This document shows positions 1-7,752 of a stretch of 64,000 nucleotides of DNA, in pieces. The notes beneath the pieces were generated by a model that did not search any database, was not told the DNA's origin, and saw only the letters and a program-made list of their open reading frames with translations. The stretch spans positions 1 through 64,000 of the forward strand of contig NZ_QLLO01000004.1 of assembly GCF_003259525.1 (NCBI RefSeq), written 5' to 3'. This DNA comes from Olleya aquimaris. Lineage in GTDB: Bacteria; Bacteroidota; Bacteroidia; Flavobacteriales; Flavobacteriaceae. Position 1 is the stretch's first letter; each line of letters starts with the position of its first letter. The position numbers and the translations under genes are program-made.

Positions 1-129
1 AACGTGTTTGGCTATGGTTTCGTTGCGTGAAAATCCGCAAGGATTTTCTGCCGTAAACCGAAGATAGCAAATTTGCGAGGACTTTCCGAGAGGAAAGTCA
101 GAAGCAATGAACTATAGCCGGTGTTGGGC
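1..129 (-). other. attC-like recombination site, cut by left window edge
   Basis: On the minus strand the site opens with the core GCCCAAC (129 to 123) and ends with GTT (3 to 1), the first three bases of an expected GTTRRRY. Between them GGCTATAGTTCATTGC pairs imperfectly with the other arm (10-26), leaving one extra unpaired base, as attC sites do. The interior holds two perfect hairpins, GAAAATCC/GGATTTTC with a GCAA loop and GACTTTCC/GGAAAGTC with a GAGA loop, plus the palindrome GCAAATTTGC. The stop codon of the cassette gene (112-114) lies inside the site, as is common for cassettes. Confidence 0.7.
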
Positions 130-648
130 ACTGGCTTTTTTTATTTTTAATTGATATTTAATTCCGTAAATCAGTCCGATTATTCCTCCAAGATAGCTGA
201 ATGTATGCATTGTTCCTGCTGCTAAAAAACTACTTGGGTCAACTAAATCAGATGGTATATTCCAGTCAAAATGTAATTTTGAAAGTGTAATATATCCGAC
301 AAAAACTCCTAAAATTCCGAATATAAATGCAGATATTAAAATCCGAGTAGTTGCTCCGACAACACCTTTAATCATTAATCTTGAAGTTTGTTGATTAATT
401 CCGATGAGTCCATTAATGATTCCGATTATTAGTCCGAACCACCAAGTTGATAAAATACCAACTATCGAAACTTTTAGTCTTTCGTCTCCATATCCGTTTT
501 CCCAAAGTCCAAATTGGTCAAATTTAAAATTTGTGAAATATTCTTCTGAAATATTATAAGAAGCTTGATTGTGCAAAATTCCGTATATCGAAGCGAGAAT
601 TATTGAGATAATTATGATTAATATTAAAATTCCAATTTTTTTCGCCAT
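112..648 (-). CDS. Cassette-borne hypothetical membrane protein
   Basis: Protein of 178 residues that I do not recognise. The N-terminus is a strongly hydrophobic segment (residues 5-25, rich in Ile), followed by a polar stretch and about three more hydrophobic segments (roughly 60-85, 97-122, 145-165), so it is probably an inner-membrane protein with four helices. The end is basic (KYQLKIKK). It is the only gene in its cassette: the ATG lies 18 bp inside the GTTGGGC core and the TAG lies within the attC-like site, so gene and site behave as one unit. Cassette proteins of this kind are usually of unknown function and often lack relatives near the host's core genes. Expression would need a promoter in the recombinase/attI region or its own; I see no clear one. 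Confidence 0.75.
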   Translation of the reverse strand: MAKKIGILILIIIISIILASIYGILHNQASYNISEEYFTNFKFDQFGLWENGYGDERLKVSIVGILSTWWFGLIIGIINGLIGINQQTSRLMIKGVVGATTRILISAFIFGILGVFVGYITLSKLHFDWNIPSDLVDPSSFLAAGTMHTFSYLGGIIGLIYGIKYQLKIKKASAQHRL

Positions 649-665
649 TCGATTTTTCAGCTTGT

Positions 666-730
666 GCCCAACTAGTTATATGACAACTAATATATGTTTT
701 TTTGGGATTATTTTTCCAGTTATGACAACT
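666..730 (-). other. attI-like insertion site with direct repeats
   Basis: Between the recombinase stop and the cassette, the core GTTGGGC (minus strand, 672 to 666) sits at the cassette boundary next to the palindrome AACTAGTT. The sequence TATGACAACT occurs twice on the plus strand, at 679-688 and 721-730, in the slightly longer contexts GTTATATGACAACT and GTTATGACAACT. The second copy overlaps the 3' end of the recombinase gene. Accessory direct repeats beside a simple core site are the known plan of attI sites bound by integron integrases. The repeats and core are seen; the role is inferred. Confidence 0.55.
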
Positions 731-1883
731 TTTTTGTTGTTTTTTCAGAATTTTTTAACTTCTGTATGGCAAGATCTAAAGGGTTGCTTATTGCCATTAA
801 ATCTTTTCGTTGTACATGTGTGTAAATCATTGTGGTTTCTGGTTTTGCATGCCCTAATAAAGATTGTATGTACCTTATATCTACTCCGTTTTCTAACAAA
901 TGTGTAGCGTAACTATGTCTTAAAGTATGTGGTGTTACTACTTTATTTAAATTGGCTTTTTTGCAATTTTTAGAAATAAATTGTCTTACGCTTTGTGCGC
1001 TATATGTTCCGCCATTATTGCCTTCAAATAAATAGGTTTCTGGTTTGTAGCTTAAATAATATTCTGTAACCATTGGTATAAAATGATCTGCTATACTTAC
1101 CAGTCTATCCTTTCTGCCTTTACTACTTTTTATATGTATTTGTTTTCGGTTTAAATTGATGTCTTTTAATTTTAAATTAATCAGCTCGCTTATCCTTAAT
1201 CCACAAGAGTACAACAACGTTATTATAGTTTTGTGTTTTAAATTGCTAGTATTAGATATTAAGCTTAAAATTTCTGTTTGAGATAAAACATTGGGTAGTT
1301 TTCTGGATTTATTAGGTCTTGCTAATTGCAAATTATTAATATTTAGTTTTGGATAAAACACCACAAATAATTTTAAGGCACTTACAAATTGGCGTTGGGT
1401 ACTTATACTGTAGTTTCTTTTTATGTATACGTCTTCTATAAATAGCTCTACCTCTTTATTTGTTATTTGATCTAAAGTAGTATTGTAATATTCTACAAAA
1501 TCTGCTATCTGCTGTGTGTAAGTGTCTATAGTGCTTTGGCTGTATCTTTTTCCTTTTAAATACTTATAAAAGTTATTGAGTAAATCTTTATTGTTTTGCG
1601 ATAATTGTCTTATTCTTCTTTCTGGGTATTGATGCATGGGCATGCTTTGATCAAATAAGTCTTTTGCATTGACAGTAGCTTGGTTTTTAAACACTTTAAA
1701 TAGTATTTTTAAATGGTTGGGTGTGTTTTTTATATACCAACTTTTTAAGGTTTTACTCCACATAGCTCCAGGAACATCTCTTAAAATATCTATTAAAATG
1801 TCGTTGTATTTAAAACTAATTTTAATTTGATGTGCCTTTTTAAAGTACACGCGAGATAATGTTACGGTGGGTAAAGTCTGCAT
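720..1883 (-). CDS. Tyrosine recombinase, candidate integron-type integrase
   Basis: A 387-residue tyrosine recombinase with all catalytic residues visible: R230 in GLRISEL, K255 in SSKGRKDR, H319 and R322 in TPHTLRH, H345 in LLGHA and the nucleophile Y354 in MIYTHV. A SAM-like core-binding domain covers about 97-185. The C-terminal box (TMIYTHV, then NPLD) resembles integron integrases more than XerC/D, but the IntI-specific insertion ahead of the HxLRH box is absent. Residues 1-95 are an extra domain whose motif VPGAMWSKTLKSWYI recalls the HARP domain; this is a pattern match only. The gene starts 40 bp after a terminator and no good promoter is visible. Alternatives are a XerC/D-like or superintegron-associated recombinase; the adjacent core sites favour an integron role. 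Confidence 0.8.
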   Translation of the reverse strand: MQTLPTVTLSRVYFKKAHQIKISFKYNDILIDILRDVPGAMWSKTLKSWYIKNTPNHLKILFKVFKNQATVNAKDLFDQSMPMHQYPERRIRQLSQNNKDLLNNFYKYLKGKRYSQSTIDTYTQQIADFVEYYNTTLDQITNKEVELFIEDVYIKRNYSISTQRQFVSALKLFVVFYPKLNINNLQLARPNKSRKLPNVLSQTEILSLISNTSNLKHKTIITLLYSCGLRISELINLKLKDINLNRKQIHIKSSKGRKDRLVSIADHFIPMVTEYYLSYKPETYLFEGNNGGTYSAQSVRQFISKNCKKANLNKVVTPHTLRHSYATHLLENGVDIRYIQSLLGHAKPETTMIYTHVQRKDLMAISNPLDLAIQKLKNSEKTTKKLS

Positions 1884-1923
1884 TTATAAAATTTTATTAA
1901 AAATAATAAATATTTTCCCACAA

Positions 1924-1955
1924 AAAAAAAGCTTCGATGTCTCGAAGCTTTTTTT
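1924..1955 (-). terminator. Hairpin terminator after HMA-domain gene
   Basis: AAGCTTCGA (1929-1937) pairs with TCGAAGCTT (1942-1950) around a TGTC loop, flanked by A and T runs on both sides. On the minus strand it lies about 20 bp after the HMA lipoprotein stop and separates that gene from the recombinase. Confidence 0.85.
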
Positions 1956-1976
1956 AAAGATGTGTGTTTGTGTTGT

Positions 1977-2546
1977 TTAGGCTTTTTTAGCTTCTGCACA
2001 ACAAGCTTTTTTACAGTCTTTTGCACATGCCATTTTTTCTGCTTCAGTTTTGCTAGCACATTTCTTTTTGCATTCTGCTGTTTTAGCAGCGCAATCTGCA
2101 CAGTTTTCTTTTGTGCAATCTTCCTTACACTTCATAGTGCATTCTTTTTTTGCTGAAGAAAATGCGTCTACAGTGTGCATGTCTTTAACTTTGTAAGTGT
2201 CTGCAACACTTGTTACTGTGTTTTCTAAGGATGTAGGAGTGACTATTGCTTCATCATATTCTACCATCGCTAATTCGCGTTCAAAATCTACTGTAGCAGA
2301 TTTTACACCTTCCATTTTAGCTATTTTTTTCTCGATAGTTTTAGCGCAACCCATTGCACAGGTCATACCTTCAATTTTAAATTCGGCTTTAGCCAAAGTT
2401 GCATCTGGATTTATGGTATTAGTAGTTACTTCTGAGGTGTCAGAACCCGAAGGTGCAGTTTTTACTTCTGGTTGTGCCTCGTTTTTACAGCTAAATGCAA
2501 CTATAGTAACTAAAGCTAATACTAGTATGTGTTTAATTGATTTCAT
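1977..2546 (-). CDS. HMA-domain lipoprotein with cysteine-rich tail
   Basis: Protein of 189 residues with a lipoprotein signal peptide (lipobox VAFSC, Cys20), so probably anchored in the outer or inner membrane facing the periplasm. After a Ser/Thr/Pro-rich linker comes a heavy-metal-associated domain (about 55-120) with the motif GMTCAMGC, the usual metal-binding CxxC form being altered to CxxxC. The last 60 residues are lysine-rich and contain more than ten cysteines in pairs (CTMKC, CADC, KKKC, CKKACC), a metallothionein-like tail. A role in copper or other soft-metal binding is inferred. The gene is monocistronic, ends at a strong terminator and faces away from the EamA gene. Confidence 0.85.
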   Translation of the reverse strand: MKSIKHILVLALVTIVAFSCKNEAQPEVKTAPSGSDTSEVTTNTINPDATLAKAEFKIEGMTCAMGCAKTIEKKIAKMEGVKSATVDFERELAMVEYDEAIVTPTSLENTVTSVADTYKVKDMHTVDAFSSAKKECTMKCKEDCTKENCADCAAKTAECKKKCASKTEAEKMACAKDCKKACCAEAKKA

Positions 2547-2644
2547 TTTTTATAGAATTTAATGATAAGATTATAAGTACAAATTTACTAAATATTATGC
2601 GTTATTGTTTTTAATATTCCATTTTTGTACTGTAAAACTATACT

Positions 2645-3541
2645 ATGCAAAATAACAATACTTCAAAATGGGTGTATTTACTTGTTTTGTCCCTTATTTG
2701 GGGAACGTCTTTTATTTTAATTAAAAAGGCATTATTGGGTCTAAATGCCTATCAATTAGGTGCTTTAAGAACCATAATTACGGGTTTGTTTTTGTTTGCA
2801 GCTGGTTATACTAAGATAAAATCTATTAAAAAAGAAGCTTGGAAATGGATAGCTTTATCTGGTTTTTTAGGCTCTTTTATTCCTGCTTTTTTCTTTGCAA
2901 TTGCCGAAACCCAAATAGATAGTGCTGTGGTGTCTGTTTTAAATAGTTTGGTGCCTTTAAATACCGTTTTACTTGGTGCAGCAGTGTTTAAAATAGCGAG
3001 TAATACCAGACAGGTTATTGGTGTTATTATTGGTTTTGTTGGTACGTCTATTTTAATTCTGGAAGGTGCAGACTTAAATCCAAACCAAAACTATTGGTAT
3101 GCTGGTTTTGTGATTGCATCAACGTTAATGTATGCTGCTAATGTTAATATTATCAAACGCTATTTGCAAGACGTTAAACCTTTAGCTATTGCAGTTGGTA
3201 ATTATGTGGTAATTTTTATTCCTGCGTTAATTGTATTGATTGTTGCAGGCTTTTTTAAGTTAGACAACTTTGACAATACCAATTTTAATACTGCTATTGG
3301 CTATGTGGTTATTCTGTCCTTTTTTGGTACTGCTTTAGCTAAAGTGTTATTTAACAAATTAGTGCAAATGTCTACTCCTGTTTTTGCCTCTTCTGTAACC
3401 TATATTATGCCTATTGTTGCTTTAATTTGGGGCGTTTTAGATGGCGAAAGCTTTAGCTGGACACAAGGATTAGGGACTTTAATTATATTATTTGGTGTGT
3501 ATTTGGCTAACCGAAAAACAAAAAAAATCCGAAGCGTTTAA
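2645..3541 (+). CDS. EamA/DMT-family transporter
   Basis: An integral membrane protein of 298 residues with ten predicted hydrophobic helices arranged as two EamA repeats, typical of drug/metabolite exporters. The family signature LSLIWGTSFILIKKAL is at residues 15-30 and the second repeat begins near residue 150. The substrate cannot be told from sequence; relatives export amino acids or nucleotide metabolites. The stop codon lies within the loop of the downstream terminator, so there is no intergenic slack. Confidence 0.9.
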   Translation: MQNNNTSKWVYLLVLSLIWGTSFILIKKALLGLNAYQLGALRTIITGLFLFAAGYTKIKSIKKEAWKWIALSGFLGSFIPAFFFAIAETQIDSAVVSVLNSLVPLNTVLLGAAVFKIASNTRQVIGVIIGFVGTSILILEGADLNPNQNYWYAGFVIASTLMYAANVNIIKRYLQDVKPLAIAVGNYVVIFIPALIVLIVAGFFKLDNFDNTNFNTAIGYVVILSFFGTALAKVLFNKLVQMSTPVFASSVTYIMPIVALIWGVLDGESFSWTQGLGTLIILFGVYLANRKTKKIRSV

Positions 3542-3556
3542 GCTTCGGACTTTTTA
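3521..3556. terminator. Bidirectional terminator between convergent genes
   Basis: TCCGAAGC (3528-3535) pairs with GCTTCGGA (3542-3549), with an A run on the left and a T run on the right. It ends the EamA gene on plus and the M16 gene on minus; the plus stop codon sits in the loop. Confidence 0.85.
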
Positions 3557-3576
3557 AAAATATTTGGTTTTAACTA

Positions 3577-5655
3577 TTAGTTAAAATCTGCATCTGTAAC
3601 ACCTTCGTTTACTTTTACATTGTTAATATTCATAGAGATTGTTTGTGGACCTGCTACAATAGTTTGCCCATATGGAAACATAACTCCGTTTACTTCAGAA
3701 TAGTTGTCGTATTTAACTGTTGAAGTTATAGATTGACCTTGTGCTTCGGTTGTTGTTTCTGTTTGAGTTAACAATCCTGTTTCTACGTTATAAAAACGGA
3801 ACGATTCTTTGTCTCCAGTCATAACTTTAACTTTGTAGTTATCTGCTCCATCAATAGACACGATGCTTTCTAAAGTAACTTTAGACATATCGTATTTTGT
3901 TTCTGGAAACATACCTAAATCTGTTTGCTTTTCTGCAACTTCGGCATCAGTTAAAGGCATTCTTTGTCCTTGCTGTTCTCTGTAACCAGCAGTTCCATCC
4001 CATTTTTGCTTCATTAATGTTCCCATACCTTCAGCAGTCATTTCCATAGACTCTTTGTTTGGTGCCATTCTTTTCATTTCTACTTTTAAAGGAATTGGAA
4101 CACCTTCAATAGTCACATCTCCATTCATTTGTATAGAATTTACCATTTTAATGTTTGAAGCTCCTCCAACTGCATTAATATAGTTGTCTAAAACAGATTG
4201 CGCAGTAACACCATTTGGTATTGGTTTAGAAAACTCAGGTTTTTCTACTGGATTAGCATAAGGATCAAAATACTTAATTGGTAATCCTGTTTTTTCTAAT
4301 CCAGGGATTACATCACTTCCTTTACCAACAATTATAATTCTTGCATTTTCTGGTTTAAAGTATTTGTTAGCAACACGTTGTACGTCTTCTACTGTAACAG
4401 CATTAATTTTTGATAAATATGTTTTATAAAAATCTGATGGTAAGTTGTTTAACTTAATATTTAAAGCGTAACGTGCAATAGTTTGTGGGCTTTCTAAAGC
4501 TAATACAAAATCACCAACATACTTGGCTTTTGCATTGGCTAAATCTTCTGCAGAAACGGGTTCGTTTTTAATACGCTTTATTTCTTTTAAAGTTTCAACA
4601 ACAGCACTATCTGTTACCATGTTTCTAACAGCAGCTCCAGCAGTAAATCTTGACGCACCATAACGTGAGGTTCCAATTCCAGAACGTGCACCATAAGTCC
4701 AACCATTAGCTTCACGAAGATTCATGTTTAAGTAACTGTTAAATCCTCCACCTAAAATTTTGTTAGCAATTAATACTGCATGATAATCTGGATCATTCAT
4801 TTTTAACTTTACGTTGTTAGTTAAAGAAATGTTTGATTGTACAGCATTATCCATATTCACAAAATTAATTTGTGTGCTTGGTACATTATTATTTGGCTCG
4901 ATAAGATTAGTGGTAATGTCAATTCCTTTATCCCATTTTTTGAAGTATTTTTTTACTTGTTTTTCAACAGTTTTAAAATCTACATCTCCAACAACTACTA
5001 AATAAGCATTGTTTGGGTTAAAGTATTTTTGGTAGAAAGCTCTTACATTATCTAAAGTAATGTTGTTTACTGTTTCTTCGGTAATAAACTCGCCATAAGG
5101 GTGTTTAGTTCCGTAAGATAACGCGCCTCCAACACGATCTGCAACAGCATCAACACTTTTTTTGCTGCTTTTTAAACCGTCTAAAACACGTTGTTTTTCT
5201 TTATCAAATTCTTCTTGAGTAAATAGTGGGTTTTGAGCTGCGTCTGCCATTAGCTCTAAAATTCGTTCAGAGTATTTAGATAATCCACTTGCAAAAGCAC
5301 CATCCGAACTAAAATTTAATCTAGCTCCTAAAAAGTCGATTTCTTCATTAAAAGCATCTTTAGAGATGTTGGTTGTACCATTACCTAACATTGCACCTAA
5401 CATAGCAGATACACCTGCTTTATCACCTTCAGCAATTGGTTGGTTGTCTATGGTTAACGAGTAAGATACTCTAGGTAGTTTGTGGTTTTCTACAACTAAG
5501 ACTTTTAGTCCGTTTTTTAATTCAAATTCTCCAGGCACTTCCAATGTAATAGTTGGAGCAGGACCTGGTTCTGGTTGTTTAGAGCGATCTAATTGGGCAG
5601 TTGCCGAAATAGATATAAACAATACCGCTAATAAGGCTGTTATTTTTGTTTTCAT
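3577..5655 (-). CDS. M16-family peptidase, inactive-type subunit with C-terminal extra domain
   Basis: Signal peptide (MKTKITALLAVLFISISATAQ) followed by two M16 half-domains (about 40-260 and 270-480). The zinc motif HxxEH is missing: its place reads GVSAMLGAML. The second half keeps the R...Y pair (NLREANGWTYGARS) that M16B non-catalytic subunits contribute. This complements the neighbouring gene, whose protein has HFFEH, so the two probably form a heterodimeric periplasmic protease. Residues 500-691 form an extra beta-rich domain (starting VLDNYINAVGG) like LolA/LolB-type lipoprotein-binding folds found in flavobacterial M16 proteins. I chose the ATG at 5655, not an in-frame ATG 60 nt upstream that lies inside the preceding gene, because it begins the signal peptide. 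The spacer to the upstream gene is 19 bp, consistent with one operon. Confidence 0.9.
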   Translation of the reverse strand: MKTKITALLAVLFISISATAQLDRSKQPEPGPAPTITLEVPGEFELKNGLKVLVVENHKLPRVSYSLTIDNQPIAEGDKAGVSAMLGAMLGNGTTNISKDAFNEEIDFLGARLNFSSDGAFASGLSKYSERILELMADAAQNPLFTQEEFDKEKQRVLDGLKSSKKSVDAVADRVGGALSYGTKHPYGEFITEETVNNITLDNVRAFYQKYFNPNNAYLVVVGDVDFKTVEKQVKKYFKKWDKGIDITTNLIEPNNNVPSTQINFVNMDNAVQSNISLTNNVKLKMNDPDYHAVLIANKILGGGFNSYLNMNLREANGWTYGARSGIGTSRYGASRFTAGAAVRNMVTDSAVVETLKEIKRIKNEPVSAEDLANAKAKYVGDFVLALESPQTIARYALNIKLNNLPSDFYKTYLSKINAVTVEDVQRVANKYFKPENARIIIVGKGSDVIPGLEKTGLPIKYFDPYANPVEKPEFSKPIPNGVTAQSVLDNYINAVGGASNIKMVNSIQMNGDVTIEGVPIPLKVEMKRMAPNKESMEMTAEGMGTLMKQKWDGTAGYREQQGQRMPLTDAEVAEKQTDLGMFPETKYDMSKVTLESIVSIDGADNYKVKVMTGDKESFRFYNVETGLLTQTETTTEAQGQSITSTVKYDNYSEVNGVMFPYGQTIVAGPQTISMNINNVKVNEGVTDADFN

Positions 5656-5674
5656 ATCTTGAAATGTCTTTTTA

Positions 5675-7009
5675 TTAGTTATCGTCTTTTTTTGGTAAAT
5701 ATTCCAAAACAACACGCTGATTAGGGTTTAAATACTTTTTAGCTACCGCTTGTATATCTTCTCTTGTAGCCGATCTGTAGATATCAATTTCTGAATTGAT
5801 TAACTCTGTGTTTCCGTACAACATATAGTTTCTAACTAACGAGTTAGCAATACCTTGTACACTAGAGTTTGAATTTACAAATTGGTTTTCGAATTTATTT
5901 TGAAGTTTTTGAAAATCTCTTTCAGAAATTAGTTCTGTTTGAAGTTTTACAACTTCTTCATCCATTTCTTTAAGTAAAGTTTCTAAAGAAGTATCGCCTA
6001 ACGGAAGTCCATAAATAGCATATATACTATAATCTTTTTGAGGAATGTTTATTGCTCCAGCTTGTAGTGCCATTTTTTTGTCATCGACTAACTTCTTATA
6101 TAATTTTGAAGATTTTCCGTCGCTTAAGTACGTAGAAATCATGTTTAATATATACGAGTCGCGTTCTGCAAACCCTGGAGTTCTGTATCCAGTAATTATA
6201 GCTGGAATCTGAATATTAGGATCAAAAAATTGTGTGTTAATAGTTTCTGTAATTGGATCTTCTTTAGGAAAATCTCTTACTGGTACCTCTCCACTTGGGA
6301 TGTCTTCAAAATATAATTTTGCCAAACGTTTAGCTTCAGCTACATCAATGTCTCCAGCAATTACTAAAGCAGCATTGTTTGGTGTGTACCATTTTTTAAA
6401 ATAAGCTTGAAACTCTTCTAAAGTAGAATCGTCTAAATCAGACATTTCTCCAATATTCTTGTGTTTGTAAGGGTGTTTAGAGAAAAGATTTTCGCTAACA
6501 GCAAATAAAAACTGACCGTAAGGTGAGTTGTCATAACGTAATCTTTTTTCTTCTTTAACCACTTCGTTTTGTGTGTCAACACCAACTTGATCAATTACTG
6601 GATGCAACATACGCTCGGATTCCATCCATAATCCTAATTCTAAATTATTAGAAGGAAATACTTCGTAATAATATGTTCTGTCTAAAGAGGTGTTTGCATT
6701 GTTACTTCCACCATTAGAAGACACTATTTTAAACCATTCACCACGATCTATGTTTTGAGTTCCTTCAAATAAAAGGTGCTCAAAAAAGTGAGCAAACCCT
6801 GTTCTAAGACCAGTGTCTGGACTTCCTCCTAAATCTTTTCCTCCAACGTCATACATAACGCCAACGGTTACTACTGGTGCAGAATTGTCTTGATGTAAGA
6901 TAACGTGTAAGCCATTATCTAAATCAAACTCTTCGTACTTAACCTCTTGTGCTGTAGCTGTAAAACCAGCTAAAAGCAAAGCAGCTAATGAGAATAAACT
7001 TTTTTTCAT
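5675..7009 (-). CDS. M16-family zinc metallopeptidase, catalytic subunit
   Basis: Secreted peptidase of 444 residues with a signal peptide (MKKSLFSLAALLLAGFTATAQ). The inverted zinc motif HFFEH is present near residue 72, followed about 75 residues later by the distal glutamate region (NEVVKEEKRLR). The second half-domain (about 245-440) lacks the R-Y pair supplied by the partner subunit encoded just downstream. M16B proteases degrade short peptides in the periplasm. The pair is probably transcribed from a promoter in 7010-7100, where TATTTTTG (minus strand, 7089 to 7082) matches the -7 consensus. Confidence 0.92.
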   Translation of the reverse strand: MKKSLFSLAALLLAGFTATAQEVKYEEFDLDNGLHVILHQDNSAPVVTVGVMYDVGGKDLGGSPDTGLRTGFAHFFEHLLFEGTQNIDRGEWFKIVSSNGGSNNANTSLDRTYYYEVFPSNNLELGLWMESERMLHPVIDQVGVDTQNEVVKEEKRLRYDNSPYGQFLFAVSENLFSKHPYKHKNIGEMSDLDDSTLEEFQAYFKKWYTPNNAALVIAGDIDVAEAKRLAKLYFEDIPSGEVPVRDFPKEDPITETINTQFFDPNIQIPAIITGYRTPGFAERDSYILNMISTYLSDGKSSKLYKKLVDDKKMALQAGAINIPQKDYSIYAIYGLPLGDTSLETLLKEMDEEVVKLQTELISERDFQKLQNKFENQFVNSNSSVQGIANSLVRNYMLYGNTELINSEIDIYRSATREDIQAVAKKYLNPNQRVVLEYLPKKDDN

Positions 7010-7202
7010 GTGTTTTGATTATTTAATTTATCAGTTTAAGTATTAGTATACCATTGTAGGTTTTTGTTACAACAGATATCACAAAAATAGCAATAGAAGT
7101 AGGTTTTATAGTCTAATTTGTTAAAAATTAACATCAAATTATGTGAAATCAATTACATTTTTACGAAATTTAATAGCAGAATTAACCAAAACCATATTAA
7201 TT

Positions 7203-7655
7203 ATGAAAATCAGTTCTCTCCCAATTAGATTTGGCTTAGTAATAAGTGCTTGTTTAATAGCCTTTTTTTTAATATTATCTTTATTTAACTTACATACCAA
7301 TCCTTTTTTTAGTTTATTTAATGGAGTTATAACGGGGTTTGGTATCTACGAAACCATAAAATACTACAAGTTGCAACAGGGTGAAAACTTTAGTTATACA
7401 GGTGGATTTACAGTTGGTGTTATTGCTGGGTTTATAGCAGCTATTTTATTTACTGTGTTTTTTACCTTTTATGCTACAGAAGTGAATCCAGATTTTTTAA
7501 AAGAATTATTAACGGTTTTTAAAGGCGATTACAATGTACACATAGGTTTAGTGGCTTTTGTGGTAGCCATTATGGGTTTTGCTTCAACAGTAGTTATTAC
7601 ATTAACGTGTATGCAATTGTTTAAAAATAGTGGATTTGCCCATCAAAATAAATAA
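7203..7655 (+). CDS. DUF4199-like membrane protein
   Basis: Small membrane protein of 150 residues with four hydrophobic helices (about 8-27, 35-50, 67-92, 112-140). The arrangement, including the segment NGVITGFGIYETIKYYK, resembles the DUF4199 family common in Bacteroidota, whose function is unknown. I use the ATG at 7203 because an upstream in-frame ATG at 7143 would add a hydrophilic leader ahead of the first helix. It is probably monocistronic; the rplU promoter begins 6 bp after its stop. Confidence 0.75.
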   Translation: MKISSLPIRFGLVISACLIAFFLILSLFNLHTNPFFSLFNGVITGFGIYETIKYYKLQQGENFSYTGGFTVGVIAGFIAAILFTVFFTFYATEVNPDFLKELLTVFKGDYNVHIGLVAFVVAIMGFASTVVITLTCMQLFKNSGFAHQNK

Positions 7656-7660
7656 AACGT

Positions 7661-7690
7661 TTGTAGATTAATTAATTAGAAGTATATTTG
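7661..7690 (+). promoter_or_regulatory. Promoter of rplU-rpmA
   Basis: A textbook Bacteroidota promoter: TTG at 7661-7663, a 19-bp spacer, then TATATTTG at 7683-7690, matching TTG-N19-TAnnTTTG. The expected transcript has a leader of about 55 nt that contains a small hairpin (CTCA/TGAG around 7701-7714). Confidence 0.75.
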
Positions 7691-7752
7691 CATCCGTTTT
7701 CTCAGGAAAATGAGATTATTTTACATAAATTAATTAATAAAAACGTTACGCT

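Larger units (their letters stand above)
1..1883 (-). mobile_element. Integron-like locus (recombinase, attI-like site, one cassette, attC-like site)
   Basis: Read on the minus strand the order is tyrosine recombinase, about 50 bp with direct repeats, a GTTGGGC core, one open reading frame, then a structured inverted repeat flanked by GCCCAAC and a GTT at the window edge. These cores match the integron consensus GTTRRRY and RYYYAAC. Recombinase and cassette face the same way, which is the inverted layout reported for a few integrons rather than the usual divergent one. The array may continue to the left of the window. The core matches and the layout are seen directly; activity is inferred. 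Confidence 0.7.

Noticed and set aside
1-129. Ordinary REP-type repeat instead of attC
   Set aside because: The GCCCAAC/GTT cores, the gene stop inside the site, the matching core at 666-672 and the adjacent recombinase together fit a cassette better.
569-907. Open frame on plus antisense to the cassette gene and the recombinase
   Set aside because: It overlaps the recombinase 3' end and the attI-like site, has no family resemblance and low-complexity Phe/Ile-rich content.
1862-2156. Two overlapping open frames within the HMA gene region
   Set aside because: They are out-of-frame readings of the Lys/Cys-rich tail and the terminator; the HMA lipoprotein explains the sequence.
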